NCBI GenBank assembly: GCA_046530735.1
Contig: JBHEQV010000005.1
Location: forward strand, 68,574 to 132,573
Origin: Arsenophonus sp046530735
Lineage (GTDB): Bacteria; Pseudomonadota; Gammaproteobacteria; Enterobacterales; Enterobacteriaceae
Length of the DNA: 64,000 nucleotides
Reading direction: 5' to 3'
Each line of letters opens with the position of its first letter. The stretch's first letter is position 1. Shown in pieces: positions 1 through 9,237 of the stretch. The notes under the pieces are model-generated. The model made no database searches. It saw nothing but the letters and a program-made list of their open reading frames with translations, and was not told the DNA's origin. A program made the translations under genes and the position numbers.

Positions 1-224
1 ATGGCTTTGAGCTCAACATCAACATCAGTGCCTCTCAGCTACCTGAGACCATTATGAATGCATTCATGAAAGGGATCAGAGGTAATATCTGGTTTTGCAG
101 ATACCTTGTAGGCTAGACTTTTCATGGCATATAATCTCTATTATATTAAAATCATTCATGAAAGTAATCAGCAGAATTAGTCTATCATAGCTAAAACCTC
201 ATACACCAGAAATGAGCATAACTT
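1..224 (-). mobile_element. IS256-family remnant, transposase N-terminal end, runs off window
   Basis: Read on the minus strand this is the left end of the IS256-like repeat found many times in the window. The terminal inverted repeat lies near 205-224 (GTTATGCTCATTTCTGGTGT). It is followed by the usual leader and by broken codons for the transposase N-terminus, where a D-I-T-C/S-D-P-type motif is expected. The element continues past position 1. It is not translatable as it stands because of frameshifts and stops. Confidence 0.75.
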
Positions 225-264
225 TATATCACTTCCATAAAAGTAGTATATTTTTTTAAATAAT

Positions 265-640
265 TTATATTTAAATTTAACTAATCTTTCATAGACTAAA
301 ATGGAGTTTTACTACTCAATACTAATTGAGGCAATTCCTGATTGTACAGATAAATATATCGTATAGAATGATCTCAAGATCTTCACTAGAAGTTAAGTGA
401 TGGGTTTTCAGCGCATCTTCTATATGCCAATTAAATTACTTGATTCTATGCCATTCGTTTAAGGATGCACCGGTGTCAGGTAATCGGTATTATATACTAA
501 TCTCTGCATAGAAACGATTGAATTCCTATTTTCTAATGGCTGAACATTTTTGCAGACCAGAAGGCGGTCTATAAATTCTATTTATAGCAATAGAGTTAAT
601 TAAGGATATAATAGTGGTCTAGGACTAAATACTTATATTC
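265..640 (-). mobile_element. IS481-family transposase remnant (C-terminal part)
   Basis: The minus strand gives broken peptides matching the C-terminal catalytic region of IS481 transposases: a decayed H-P-x-T-N-G-x-x-E-x-x-N motif (expected H-P-Q-T-N-G-M-V-E-R-F-N), then an E-D-L-E-like stretch and an L-Y-N-Q-E-L-P-Q-like stretch. A second copy of the same segment lies at 8690-9180 and a fuller one at 43775-46985. It directly abuts the IS256 end at 1-224. It holds several stops and is certainly dead. Confidence 0.7.
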
Positions 641-673
641 TACTATCTATTAAATAATAGAATAAGCATAGTG

Positions 674-1495
674 TTAGGTATCTTTTGTGAATGCAGGCTG
701 GCGAAAATACTTTTTGTCTTCCCAGTGTAATAAAGTCAACTTTCCTCCCCAGCAACAACCGGTATCAAGCCCATAAATACCTTTAGGTATCCCTTTTCCT
801 TCAAGGGAAGCCCAATGACCAAAAATAATAGTATATTCTTGTGGTATTTTTCTTGGTAGATCAAACCAAGGCTTTAAAGGAGAAGGTGTGTTTTCAGGTT
901 TATTTTTCCAGATCATATTTAACTGACCGTCAGGAAAGCAATAACGCATACGAGTTAAGGCATTAGTATTAAAACGTAAACGGGATAATCCTGTTAGGCT
1001 TGGTGACCAGTTCTTCGGTGTATTGCCATACATGGCGTTGATAAATAAAGGATATGCATCACTACTAAGTATAGTCTCTACTTCTTTAGCACACATCTTA
1101 GCTGTTTCTAAATCCCATTGGGGTATGATCCCTGCATGTGCCATGATGATTTTTTTCTTATTATCAACTTGTAATAATGGTTGGTGTCGCAACCAATTAA
1201 CTAATTTATCAGCATCAGACGCTGTCAGTAATTTTTTCAGTTTATCTTTTGGTTTATTATGTGTCATATTGAGATATTCACCGATAAGATTAAGATCATG
1301 ATTACCTAGTACCATTCTAACAGATAATCTTAATCTTTTAATATAACGTAAAACTTTTAGAGAATCCGGCCCGCGGGATACAAGATCACCGGTCAGCCAT
1401 AACACATCTTTTTTTGGTTCAAATTTTACTTGTTTAAGAACTGCTCTAAGTTCACGATAGCAACCGTGAATATCTCCTATAAGATAAGTAGCCAT
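674..1495 (-). CDS. apaH: Diadenosine tetraphosphatase (bis(5'-nucleosyl)-tetraphosphatase, symmetrical)
   Basis: ApaH hydrolyses Ap4A symmetrically to two ADP and, in enterobacteria, removes Np4 caps from RNA 5' ends. The 273-residue product is close to the usual 280. The calcineurin-like metallophosphatase signatures are intact: GDIHGC at residues 7-12, GDLVSRGPDSL near 36-46 and GNHD near 64-67, plus a later H-A-G and a G-H-W. It starts 13 nt after apaG and is the last gene of the lptD-surA-pdxA-rsmA-apaG-apaH run, the order known in E. coli. In E. coli folA follows; here only dead IS material follows, so folA has been lost from this site. Together with RppH (17607-18140) it suggests that RNA 5'-end decapping is still maintained. 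Confidence 0.96.
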   Translation of the reverse strand: MATYLIGDIHGCYRELRAVLKQVKFEPKKDVLWLTGDLVSRGPDSLKVLRYIKRLRLSVRMVLGNHDLNLIGEYLNMTHNKPKDKLKKLLTASDADKLVNWLRHQPLLQVDNKKKIIMAHAGIIPQWDLETAKMCAKEVETILSSDAYPLFINAMYGNTPKNWSPSLTGLSRLRFNTNALTRMRYCFPDGQLNMIWKNKPENTPSPLKPWFDLPRKIPQEYTIIFGHWASLEGKGIPKGIYGLDTGCCWGGKLTLLHWEDKKYFRQPAFTKDT

Positions 1496-1508
1496 AATTA
1501 GTTTAATC

Positions 1509-1886
1509 TTAGTTTATAAGTGTTGGGATAGCAAGACGAAAGACTGGGATATCAACATAAAAATTTTTACCATCATTATCTAACATCACATAATGGCCTT
1601 CCATAGTTCCCATTGGTGTTTCTATAATGGCGCCACTAGTATAATAAAATTCGGCGGTTTGTTGAATGATAGGTTGTTCTCCTACGACACCCTTTCCTTG
1701 TACTTCAGTACGTTTACCATCACTATTGGTAATCAACCAATAACGACTGATTAATTGTACCGGAGTACGCCCAAGATTACGAATAGAAACCGTATAAGCA
1801 AAAACAAATCTAGCTTCTTCTGGTAAAGATTGATTTTCAATATAGACACTTTGAACTTGTATATAGATATTAGGTTCATTTAGCAT
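1509..1886 (-). CDS. apaG: ApaG domain protein (Co2+/Mg2+ efflux-associated)
   Basis: A small beta-sandwich protein of the ApaG/DUF525 family. Its exact role is unresolved; E. coli corA-like phenotypes link it to divalent-metal homeostasis. The start was set at the ATG at 1886 rather than an upstream GTG at 1907. It has a G-rich ribosome-binding site (GGGGG about 8 nt upstream), and the resulting 125 residues match the family length and begin MLNEPNIYIQVQSVYIE as in enterobacterial ApaG. Conserved segments YTVSIRNLGR, YWLITN, GVVGEQP, SGAIIETPMGTMEGHY and PVFRLAIPTL are all visible. It lies 23 nt after rsmA and 13 nt before apaH, so it is almost certainly co-transcribed. Confidence 0.93.
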   Translation of the reverse strand: MLNEPNIYIQVQSVYIENQSLPEEARFVFAYTVSIRNLGRTPVQLISRYWLITNSDGKRTEVQGKGVVGEQPIIQQTAEFYYTSGAIIETPMGTMEGHYVMLDNDGKNFYVDIPVFRLAIPTLIN

Positions 1887-1909
1887 AGTGCCCCCAAAGT
1901 TTGTCACTA

Positions 1910-2719
1910 TTAGTTAGTGATTTTAGCTAATCTGCTGGCTAACTTGCAATAATTTTCTACTGAAATATTTTCAGCGCGACAATTTGAATCAATACCTAAT
2001 TGTTCAAAATCCTGCTCACTAAATAAATCACTTAAACTATTACGAATAGTTTTACGTCGTTGATTAAACCCCTGTGTAGTAATACGACTTAATAAGTCGA
2101 CATCACAAATAGGGTAATGGTTTCGTTGATGAGGAATTAAACGTATAACAGCTGAATCTACTTTTGGTGCTGGCGTAAAAGCTGATGGTGGTACAGCTAA
2201 AATAGAAATTATCTGACAATAATATTGCGCCATAACGCTAAGGCGACCATATGCTTTAGTATTTGGTCCTGCAACTAAGCGATTTACAACCTCTTTCTGA
2301 AGCATAAAATTCATATCAGCAATGGCATTAGTATAAGTAAAAAGATGGAACATTAAATGAGTTGAAATATTATAAGGAAGATTACCGAACACTCTAAGAG
2401 GTTGACTTTTTTCTTTCGCTATTGCGCCAAAATCAATCGTCATTACATCGTTTGATATAATTGTTATCTTAGCACTCAGCACAGGATGCGCAGCTAAACG
2501 GGCAGCAAGATTACGATCTAACTCAATTACCGTTATATTTTCTATATGCTTAGTCATAGGTAATGTTAGAGCACCTAAACCAGGACCTATTTCAACAATA
2601 GATTGATCAGATTTTGGGTTAAAAGCAGTAACTATATTGTTAATAACAAATGGGTCAGTTAAAAAATTTTGCCCAAAGCGCTTACGGGCAAAGTGCCCTT
2701 CATGGATTCGTTTGTTCAT
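1910..2719 (-). CDS. rsmA: 16S rRNA (adenine1518-N6/adenine1519-N6)-dimethyltransferase
   Basis: RsmA (KsgA) dimethylates two adjacent adenines in the 3'-terminal hairpin of 16S rRNA and serves as a late check in 30S assembly, using S-adenosylmethionine. The 269-residue product has the family N-terminus with ARKRFGQNFL, the SAM-binding VEIGPGLGALT near residue 42, the acidic VIELDR and the catalytic NLPYN near 112. The C-terminal domain ends in the NQRRKTIRNSL region and is complete. The start codon overlaps the end of pdxA by 20 nt, and apaG follows closely, indicating translational coupling in one operon. No lesions are seen. Confidence 0.97.
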   Translation of the reverse strand: MNKRIHEGHFARKRFGQNFLTDPFVINNIVTAFNPKSDQSIVEIGPGLGALTLPMTKHIENITVIELDRNLAARLAAHPVLSAKITIISNDVMTIDFGAIAKEKSQPLRVFGNLPYNISTHLMFHLFTYTNAIADMNFMLQKEVVNRLVAGPNTKAYGRLSVMAQYYCQIISILAVPPSAFTPAPKVDSAVIRLIPHQRNHYPICDVDLLSRITTQGFNQRRKTIRNSLSDLFSEQDFEQLGIDSNCRAENISVENYCKLASRLAKITN

Positions 2720-3731
2720 TGTTATTTTGTATCAATTTAATAGCTAATTTTAAGGCGGTCATAAAACTATTAACATCTGCATGCCCACCTCCTGCTAACT
2801 CGATCGCTGTACCATGGTCAACTGATGTACGGATAAATGGTAATCCTAAAGTAATGTTTACCGCGTTCCCAAAACCTTGATATTTTAGAACAGGCAGACC
2901 TTGATCATGATACATAGTTAAAATTACATCAGCTTTGTTCAGATATTTTGGTTGGAATAAGGTATCCGCTGAGAAAGGGCCATAAAGTTGCAATCCTTCA
3001 TGACGTAATTTCTTGATAACTGGGATGATAATGTCAATTTCCTCATATCCCATATGTCCGCCTTCGCCGGCATGAGGATTTAATCCAGAGATATAAATAG
3101 CAGGTGTTTTAATGCCAAATTTATATTTTAATTCATGATTTAAAATATAAATAACTTCTTGTAGACTCTGAAAAGTAATTGCATCTGAAACCTGTTTTAG
3201 AGGTAAATGGGTTGTTGCCAGCGCAACACGCAATGTTTCTGTCGTTAACATCATGACGACTTTTTTTGTTTTACTTTTATCAGCAAAAAATTCAGTATGC
3301 CCGGTAAATGGAATTCCTGCATCATTGATAATTCCTTTATGGACAGGGCCAGTAACTAATGCTGAAAATTCACCTGTCATACAGCCATTATAAGCGCAGT
3401 TAAGTGTTTCTATTACATAAGTACTATTTTGTTTATTAAGTTGACCTGCTTTAACCGGTGCAGATAATTTTATCGGCAATACCGTTAATGTTTTTACAGC
3501 TTGGTTGTTATTCTGTGCTTCAGATGAATAGATAGTTAATTCTAATTCTAAGCCAAGTTGATCAGCTCTAGTTATCAGCAGGTCTGGATCAGCACAAACA
3601 ACTAATCTAACCGGCCAATTTTGTTGAGCTAGTTGGATTAAAATATCAGGACCCACTCCTGACGGTTCACCAGGAGTTAGAACGATAGTATTAGTTTTTT
3701 TACCATAAAGATTACTGTGCATCACTATCAT
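2700..3731 (-). CDS. pdxA: 4-hydroxythreonine-4-phosphate dehydrogenase
   Basis: PdxA performs an NAD-dependent oxidation of 4-phosphohydroxy-L-threonine in the DXP-dependent pathway to pyridoxal 5'-phosphate (vitamin B6). The 343 residues include the N-terminal TPGEPSGVGPD, the substrate-binding TGHTEFFA with a metal-ligand histidine, GLNPHAGEGG with the second histidine, and MYHDQGLPVLKYQGFG with the third. The ATG at 3731 overlaps the end of surA by 20 nt. An ATG at 3722 would give an N-terminus closer to the E. coli protein, and I cannot separate the two from sequence alone. Retention of a B6 step fits a nutritional symbiont. Confidence 0.96.
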   Translation of the reverse strand: MIVMHSNLYGKKTNTIVLTPGEPSGVGPDILIQLAQQNWPVRLVVCADPDLLITRADQLGLELELTIYSSEAQNNNQAVKTLTVLPIKLSAPVKAGQLNKQNSTYVIETLNCAYNGCMTGEFSALVTGPVHKGIINDAGIPFTGHTEFFADKSKTKKVVMMLTTETLRVALATTHLPLKQVSDAITFQSLQEVIYILNHELKYKFGIKTPAIYISGLNPHAGEGGHMGYEEIDIIIPVIKKLRHEGLQLYGPFSADTLFQPKYLNKADVILTMYHDQGLPVLKYQGFGNAVNITLGLPFIRTSVDHGTAIELAGGGHADVNSFMTALKLAIKLIQNNNEQTNP

Positions 3732-5013
3732 TAAGAATTTTTACATAAGCAGATGCGCGTAGTTCTTGCATCCAAATTTGCGCTTCTTCGTTAAATTTAC
3801 GATTGAATAATAGACGATAGGCATGTTCTTTCTGTGTTATATTAGTTTTATCAACTTGGCGAATATCTTCCAGCTTAATAAGATGCCAACCAAAAAGGGA
3901 GTGAATTGGTTGACTTGTTTCACCTTTATTTAAACGCATTAAACCATCACGAAATCCTGGATCATAAAAATTAGGCATATTCCAACCAAGGGCACCACCA
4001 CGTAATGCAGAGCCTGGATCTTGTGAATATTTTTTAGCTGCTTCAGCAAAGGTCATTTGTCCTGTTTTAATTTTCTGAGCAATTTGTTGTATTTTTTCAT
4101 ATGCCTGCTCATTACTTATAATAGGTGAAAGCTTAATAAGAATATGGCGAGCCTTTACTTCGGTAACCAAAATCGGCATATTACCACTTTGTATATCATT
4201 AAGTTTTAATATATGAAATCCGATACTAGAACGAATAGGTCCAATGATATCACCTTTTTTAGCATTCTCAATTTGTTGAGCAAAAACGGTTGGCAATTCT
4301 TCAACCTTACTCCAGCGCATTTGTCCACCTTTTAAGACATTGGAATTAGCAGAGTAAGTAATGGCCAACTTACCAAAATCAGCACCTTGCTTTAATTGGG
4401 TGATAATTTTATTTACCGTATCCATTGCTAATTGACTTTGTTTATTAGTTGGATTTTCTGGTAGTTGTATTGCAATATGGCTTAAATTAACATTAGCATT
4501 CTGACTAGATCGTGAGTTAAGTTGAGCAACCAGTAAATCGACTTCTTGTGGAAGGATAGTAATCCATGGACGAACCTCATTATTACGTACTTCTGCGATC
4601 ATTATTTCTCTACGGACATCGTTACGGTAATTTTCTAAATTAATGCCATTCATTGACAAACGCTGCTGTAATTGGTCAACTGTTAATCCATTTTGTGCAG
4701 AAATATTGGCAATAGTAAGATCAATTGTTTGGTCAGGGACCTGAATCTGCATTTTTTCGGCTATTTGTATAATAATTTTATCAATGATCAAGCGTTCTAA
4801 TATTTGGTGATGTAATGCATTTTCATTGGGAATTTTCTGTCCTGCATTTTTGGCATTTATTCTTAATATATCTAGCATATTATCTACGTCACTTTGTAGC
4901 ACAACGTCATCGTTAACGATAGCAGTTACTTTATCTAATTGTTGTGTTACTGCTAACGTAGTAGTACTGATTGTAAATAACAAGCCAATAATCAGTTTTC
5001 TACAATAATTCAT
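3712..5013 (-). CDS. surA: Periplasmic peptidyl-prolyl isomerase and outer-membrane protein chaperone
   Basis: SurA escorts unfolded beta-barrel proteins, including LptD, across the periplasm to the BAM complex. The 433 residues (428 in E. coli) begin with a signal peptide: MNYCRK, then a hydrophobic stretch, with cleavage likely after the LA of TTTLAVTQQ. The SurA N-domain (DKVTAIVNDDVVLQSD) follows, then two parvulin (PpiC) domains at about 170-270 and 280-380, the second with ARHILIK and SQDPGSALRGGALGW, and then the C-terminal helix. It lies 135 nt downstream of lptD and overlaps pdxA. Keeping lptD and surA together preserves the client and chaperone pair. Confidence 0.97.
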   Translation of the reverse strand: MNYCRKLIIGLLFTISTTTLAVTQQLDKVTAIVNDDVVLQSDVDNMLDILRINAKNAGQKIPNENALHHQILERLIIDKIIIQIAEKMQIQVPDQTIDLTIANISAQNGLTVDQLQQRLSMNGINLENYRNDVRREIMIAEVRNNEVRPWITILPQEVDLLVAQLNSRSSQNANVNLSHIAIQLPENPTNKQSQLAMDTVNKIITQLKQGADFGKLAITYSANSNVLKGGQMRWSKVEELPTVFAQQIENAKKGDIIGPIRSSIGFHILKLNDIQSGNMPILVTEVKARHILIKLSPIISNEQAYEKIQQIAQKIKTGQMTFAEAAKKYSQDPGSALRGGALGWNMPNFYDPGFRDGLMRLNKGETSQPIHSLFGWHLIKLEDIRQVDKTNITQKEHAYRLLFNRKFNEEAQIWMQELRASAYVKILNDSDAQ

Positions 5014-5148
5014 AAAATTCTCATTTTGTTTAATTATATTAAAGATTAATTCTATTTCAAATTTCTTTTATTTGATATATGAAATATATTAATTTTATTA
5101 AAAGGATTGTTGATAAGATCAAATAGCACTAGCAAACATATCCTGACT

Positions 5149-7440
5149 TCAAAAATTATGATTTTTATTTAGGCCTCTTAATTCCACATTGATTAACCAT
5201 CGATTATCATATTCACTACTAAAGTTTTGTTGTTGCCAACCAACGATTTTGCGCTCATAGCCAATATTAATTGACCAGCAACAAGTACTATACTGTAAAC
5301 CGATTAGTCGACTAGCGGGTTGATTTTCTTTTAAATCATGATAGTAAGAGCTAACAAAGTTCCAGCGATCACTTAAAGGCCAAGTCACTACTGCCCCGAT
5401 TTGAGAAATTTTTTTTTGAAAAGATGATGCGTTTCTAACAGTTTCTTGAATATAATCGCGATTAACAAAGCGGTAATTTATCTGAATTAAACGATCTGAA
5501 TCTAAGCGATATTCTGTTATAATATTTCCCATCGTGATATCACCAAGTCGCTTATCATACTGAAGTCCACCTTTTAGTTCCAAGTTATTCGTTAAGCGTA
5601 AATAAGCATCACCGGCCCATAATAATGAGCCGGTATTACTTTTATCCTCAATAGGTAAATCGAAATCTTCAGTTCTAGGGCGCTCAAAATAGTATATCTG
5701 TCCGATAGAAAAATTAAAACGTTCAGTCAATTCTTTATCATAAATACGCGTAGTGATACCTGTCGTTAATTGATTAGCTGAAGCAATACGATCTAGTCCG
5801 CTATAGATTCGGTTACGGAATAAACCATTATAATCAGCCTGCAGTAAAAAGGAATCATAATTATTAATATTACTTTGATCGCGATAAGGTACATAAAAAT
5901 ATTGCACTCGAGGTTCTAACGTTTGCACATAATTTCTATTTATTAGTAGGTCACACTCGAAAAGCATTTCTACATCAGAAGTTACTGATGGTAGTACACG
6001 AGTAACTTGTTTTTTTAGCGGGCTATCAGCCAGATTAGCGGGGATATCCTGATCATAATAAGTTGCCATCACCCTTACAGTATTGTTAATACTAGTCCAG
6101 CCATTTGCTAATGCTAGATTCAGTTCTGGTTCAATATGTAATCGCGTAGCATTAGGATTATTGGTTTTAACACTGATAATACGCGCTGCTTGAACATAAG
6201 TTTTTAGATCAAATGGACCCAGATCATATCTATAATAGTTAAGGTCTAATTGTGGTTCAGTTTTATAAGCTTTACTATTAGGTGAATCGACGAAAATCTG
6301 AAATTGTTTATGTGTTAATGTTGCATTCCAGTTAGGTTTAGCATAACCGACACTGAATTTCTGAGTAGTATAGCCGTCAGTACTATTACCATATTTAGAC
6401 GTAAAATCAGTGAAATATTTTGGATCACTAACTTTGATATAATCAACATTAAAACGCCATACTTGATCCAGCACACCCGAATGACCCCAATATAGAAGCC
6501 AGCGATCATCACTATCACGAGTGGGATACTTGTCACTATTTTTATTCTTGATATAATTGCGATCATGTTTTAGCCAATCAATAACAACAGTACCAGTGCC
6601 AGCACTAATAAGATAACGAAATTTGTTATTCAGTTTTATACCACGAGAACTAATAAATTGGGGTGTAATGGTTGCATCGTAGTTAGGCGCAATGTTCCAA
6701 TAAAAAGGTAGTGCAAAATCTAATCCTGATCCATTAGAATAACTACTATTAGGTAATAGAAAACCAGATCTACGCTTATTACCAATCGGTAATTGTAAAT
6801 AAGGGCTATAAAAAACTGGGATTTTAGCAAGGCTAAAGCGTGCATTCCATATTTTGGCAACTTGTTCTTGATGATCTAAAATAATTCTAGAGCCAACAAT
6901 GCTCCAACTATTATTATCTGGAAGGCAAGAAGTAAACATACCTTTTTCTAAAATCGTATACCGATTTCCAGCGCGCAATTTTATTTTATTTGCATAGCCG
7001 CGACCTAGACGCCCTACCATCAAATAGTTACCATTTTCAATATCGATATCTTTATTATTTAGATTTAACCGTGCTTTTGATCCTTTTAAGATAATTTCTG
7101 GATCATCATAATGTACATTTCCTGTTGCAATTACTGTACGCAATGATTTTTGGCTGTTTGTTTTGGTTTGGGTTAATCTAACTTCATTGGCAGTGAGAGT
7201 TTGGTTGCCTTGTTGAATATCTACATTACCTTTATATTCGATGAAATGAGGATATTTACCAAGCACATCTCTTGCGGTGATATAAATGGGAAGATCATTG
7301 AGATTACCTTTCATGATGGATTTAGTATATACAGGTACCCCTAGCATGCATTGTTTTTTTAGATCAGCATGAATTTGTTGGCTATGAACAGTTACCCAAA
7401 TTATGGTAGCAAATAGTATCGGATGATTTTTTTTTATCAT
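5149..7440 (-). CDS. lptD: LPS-assembly outer-membrane protein LptD
   Basis: LptD is the beta-barrel translocon that, with the lipoprotein LptE, inserts lipopolysaccharide into the outer leaflet. The product is 763 residues (784 in E. coli); the shortfall is mainly at the C-terminus, which ends soon after ELRGLN. It has a signal peptide (MIKKNHPILFATII), the OstA/LptA-like N-domain (about 40-180) and a barrel of about 26 predicted strands. The cysteines needed for the interdomain disulphides are present: C31, one in FTSCLP, and the CC pair in STCCWSINIGYERK. A ribosome-binding site (AAGGAAA) lies about 12 nt upstream. It is divergent from djlA. Its survival implies that the cell still makes some form of LPS. 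Confidence 0.97.
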   Translation of the reverse strand: MIKKNHPILFATIIWVTVHSQQIHADLKKQCMLGVPVYTKSIMKGNLNDLPIYITARDVLGKYPHFIEYKGNVDIQQGNQTLTANEVRLTQTKTNSQKSLRTVIATGNVHYDDPEIILKGSKARLNLNNKDIDIENGNYLMVGRLGRGYANKIKLRAGNRYTILEKGMFTSCLPDNNSWSIVGSRIILDHQEQVAKIWNARFSLAKIPVFYSPYLQLPIGNKRRSGFLLPNSSYSNGSGLDFALPFYWNIAPNYDATITPQFISSRGIKLNNKFRYLISAGTGTVVIDWLKHDRNYIKNKNSDKYPTRDSDDRWLLYWGHSGVLDQVWRFNVDYIKVSDPKYFTDFTSKYGNSTDGYTTQKFSVGYAKPNWNATLTHKQFQIFVDSPNSKAYKTEPQLDLNYYRYDLGPFDLKTYVQAARIISVKTNNPNATRLHIEPELNLALANGWTSINNTVRVMATYYDQDIPANLADSPLKKQVTRVLPSVTSDVEMLFECDLLINRNYVQTLEPRVQYFYVPYRDQSNINNYDSFLLQADYNGLFRNRIYSGLDRIASANQLTTGITTRIYDKELTERFNFSIGQIYYFERPRTEDFDLPIEDKSNTGSLLWAGDAYLRLTNNLELKGGLQYDKRLGDITMGNIITEYRLDSDRLIQINYRFVNRDYIQETVRNASSFQKKISQIGAVVTWPLSDRWNFVSSYYHDLKENQPASRLIGLQYSTCCWSINIGYERKIVGWQQQNFSSEYDNRWLINVELRGLNKNHNF

Positions 7441-7627
7441 TCTATATATATTTCCTTCATCAATATTATTGTGTAGGCAAAATTAAACAATTAACGTATT
7501 TAAAGACTCTTGCATGCATAAAACAGCATCAGCTATATATTAAGTTTAATAGGAACAGAGTAGAATGAGTAATATTATAATGCAAATTATACTCATAGAA
7601 TTTAGGAATTGAGGAATTGAGAAGTTT
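7441..7627. promoter_or_regulatory. Divergent intergenic region between lptD and djlA
   Basis: This 187-bp AT-rich gap must carry promoters for both the leftward lptD operon and rightward djlA. No -35/-10 pair stands out from the AT background, so no exact promoter is assigned. The sequence just before djlA contains a tandem AGGAATTGAGGAATTGAG that probably holds its ribosome-binding site. Confidence 0.4.
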
Positions 7628-8446
7628 ATGCGGTATTGTGGAAAAATTACTGGTGTTATCTTGGGAATCATGTCTGGCACTCATATTTGGGGCGTTATCA
7701 TTGGCTTAATTATTGGTCATGCGTATGACAAAGCATCAGAAGAGAAAAATTTAGAGAAAACAAGTGCTAAGCAGAGCTGTCAGAGACTTTTTTTTATTAG
7801 CACATTTCAGATTTTAGGACATTTAACGAAAACAAAAGGTCGAGTTACTAAAATTGATATTAAAATAGCAACTGATCTGATGGACAGAATGCAGTTGCAT
7901 GGTGATGCTAGAATTTCAGCACAAAATGCATTTAGAAAAGGAAAGGATCAAAATTTTCCTTTAAGAAAAACGCTAAAAAAATTACGTCAAGTTTGTTTTG
8001 ATCGATTTGATCTTATTCAGATGTTTTTAGAAATTCAAATACAAGCTGCTTTTGCAGATGGCACTTTACATCCTAATGAACGAAAAGTGTTATTTATTAT
8101 AGCAGAAGAATTAGAAATTTCACATAATCAATTTGAGCAATTCTTACATATGATGGAAGGCGGACGACGGTTTGAGCATACTAATAATTATTCTTATGAA
8201 TCCAATCGCTATCGACATACTACTCAAGGACCAAAATTAGCAGATGCATGTAAGGTTTTAGGTGTACAACCTAATGATGAACAAACTAAAATTAAACGGG
8301 CCTATCGTAAATTAATGGCTGAACACCATCCAGATAAATTGCTTGCTAAAGGATTACCACCAGAAATGATGGAAATCACTAAACAAAAAGCACAATCAAT
8401 TCAAGCAGCTTACGATTTAATAAAAAAAGAATATCACTTTAAATAG
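7628..8446 (+). CDS. djlA: Membrane-anchored DnaJ-like co-chaperone DjlA
   Basis: DjlA is a type III J-domain protein anchored in the inner membrane, which stimulates DnaK ATPase and in E. coli affects Rcs-controlled envelope responses. The 272 residues show one N-terminal glycine-rich membrane segment (about 7-30, GVILGIMSGTHIWGVIIGLIIG), a TerB-like central helical domain (about 55-175, including AAFADGTLHPNERKVL) and a C-terminal J domain (about 205-270) with the essential HPD in AEHHPDKL. Only the low-complexity linker looks shortened. It is divergent from lptD as in E. coli. The rluA and rapA genes that follow in E. coli are missing. Its partner DnaK is at 51399-53324. Confidence 0.95.
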   Translation: MRYCGKITGVILGIMSGTHIWGVIIGLIIGHAYDKASEEKNLEKTSAKQSCQRLFFISTFQILGHLTKTKGRVTKIDIKIATDLMDRMQLHGDARISAQNAFRKGKDQNFPLRKTLKKLRQVCFDRFDLIQMFLEIQIQAAFADGTLHPNERKVLFIIAEELEISHNQFEQFLHMMEGGRRFEHTNNYSYESNRYRHTTQGPKLADACKVLGVQPNDEQTKIKRAYRKLMAEHHPDKLLAKGLPPEMMEITKQKAQSIQAAYDLIKKEYHFK

Positions 8447-8689
8447 TTTATAGTATTTAATATTAATTAAATGAGTTTTCTAGTTACTAGAAATCTGCTT
8501 ACAAGTGAAGTGAATAGCTGACCTAAATTTGCATGAGTAATATAAAACTCTTCTTCTTATGTAATTGAAGATATTAAAGATAGTATTAATGATGCTTTAT
8601 TGGCATAAAATTGATCACAAATGATAGGATGACCTAATTGTCATATTCCAAAAGCAGTATGGTTACTTTAAATAATTCAGATTTAATTT
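8447..8689. other. Non-coding decay after djlA
   Basis: AT-rich sequence with no gene, RNA or IS end that I can recognise. The E. coli neighbours of djlA are absent. Confidence 0.5.
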
Positions 8690-9180
8690 TTAATTATTTT
8701 TTTATAAACTGAAATGAAGTTTTACTAGCAAATATTAATTTTAGTAATTCCTGATTGTGCAGTTAAATATATTGATGCAAAGAGATATCAAGTTCTCGAT
8801 CAGAATTGAAATAATACCTTTGAAACCCACATCTTTAATGATCCATTAAATCGTTAGGCCATGGCATTCATTTGAGAATGGCACCGACTGGTTAAATTGA
8901 TATTCTATACTAATCTCTATACACAAATGGAAGAATTTATGTTTTCTGGTACCTGGCCTTTTCGCAGCTTAAAAAGCGATCTGCAAATTCCTTGTTATTT
9001 TCTGTAAATATCCAATAGATAGACATGGGAGATGCTTGATTAAGATCACGTAATAAATATCGAGTATTGATCATAATATTTGCCTTCTAAAAATGGATAA
9101 AAATTATCGAGTGGCCTTATATAGCTACAAAAAATAATGTCGTGAAATTTTGTTTAACATTTCTGAAAAATATATTTCAC
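8690..9180 (-). mobile_element. IS481-family transposase remnant
   Basis: Minus-strand peptides follow an IS481 transposase: a decayed A-I-D-x-A-T-R segment near 9130, F-T-E-N-N-K-E-F-A-D-R-F near 9000 (expected T-D-N-G-K-E-F-T-D-R-F, a DDE aspartate region), then the C-terminal E-x-x-N and E-N-L segments. Positions 8690-9010 are a diverged direct repeat of 270-610. Stops and frameshifts are frequent. It ends just before the IS256 copy at 9238. Confidence 0.7.
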
Positions 9181-9237
9181 ATATATGTGAAAACGGTTAG
9201 TAGCTTTTAATTGCTTTATGCTTCATCTTTCTCTGAA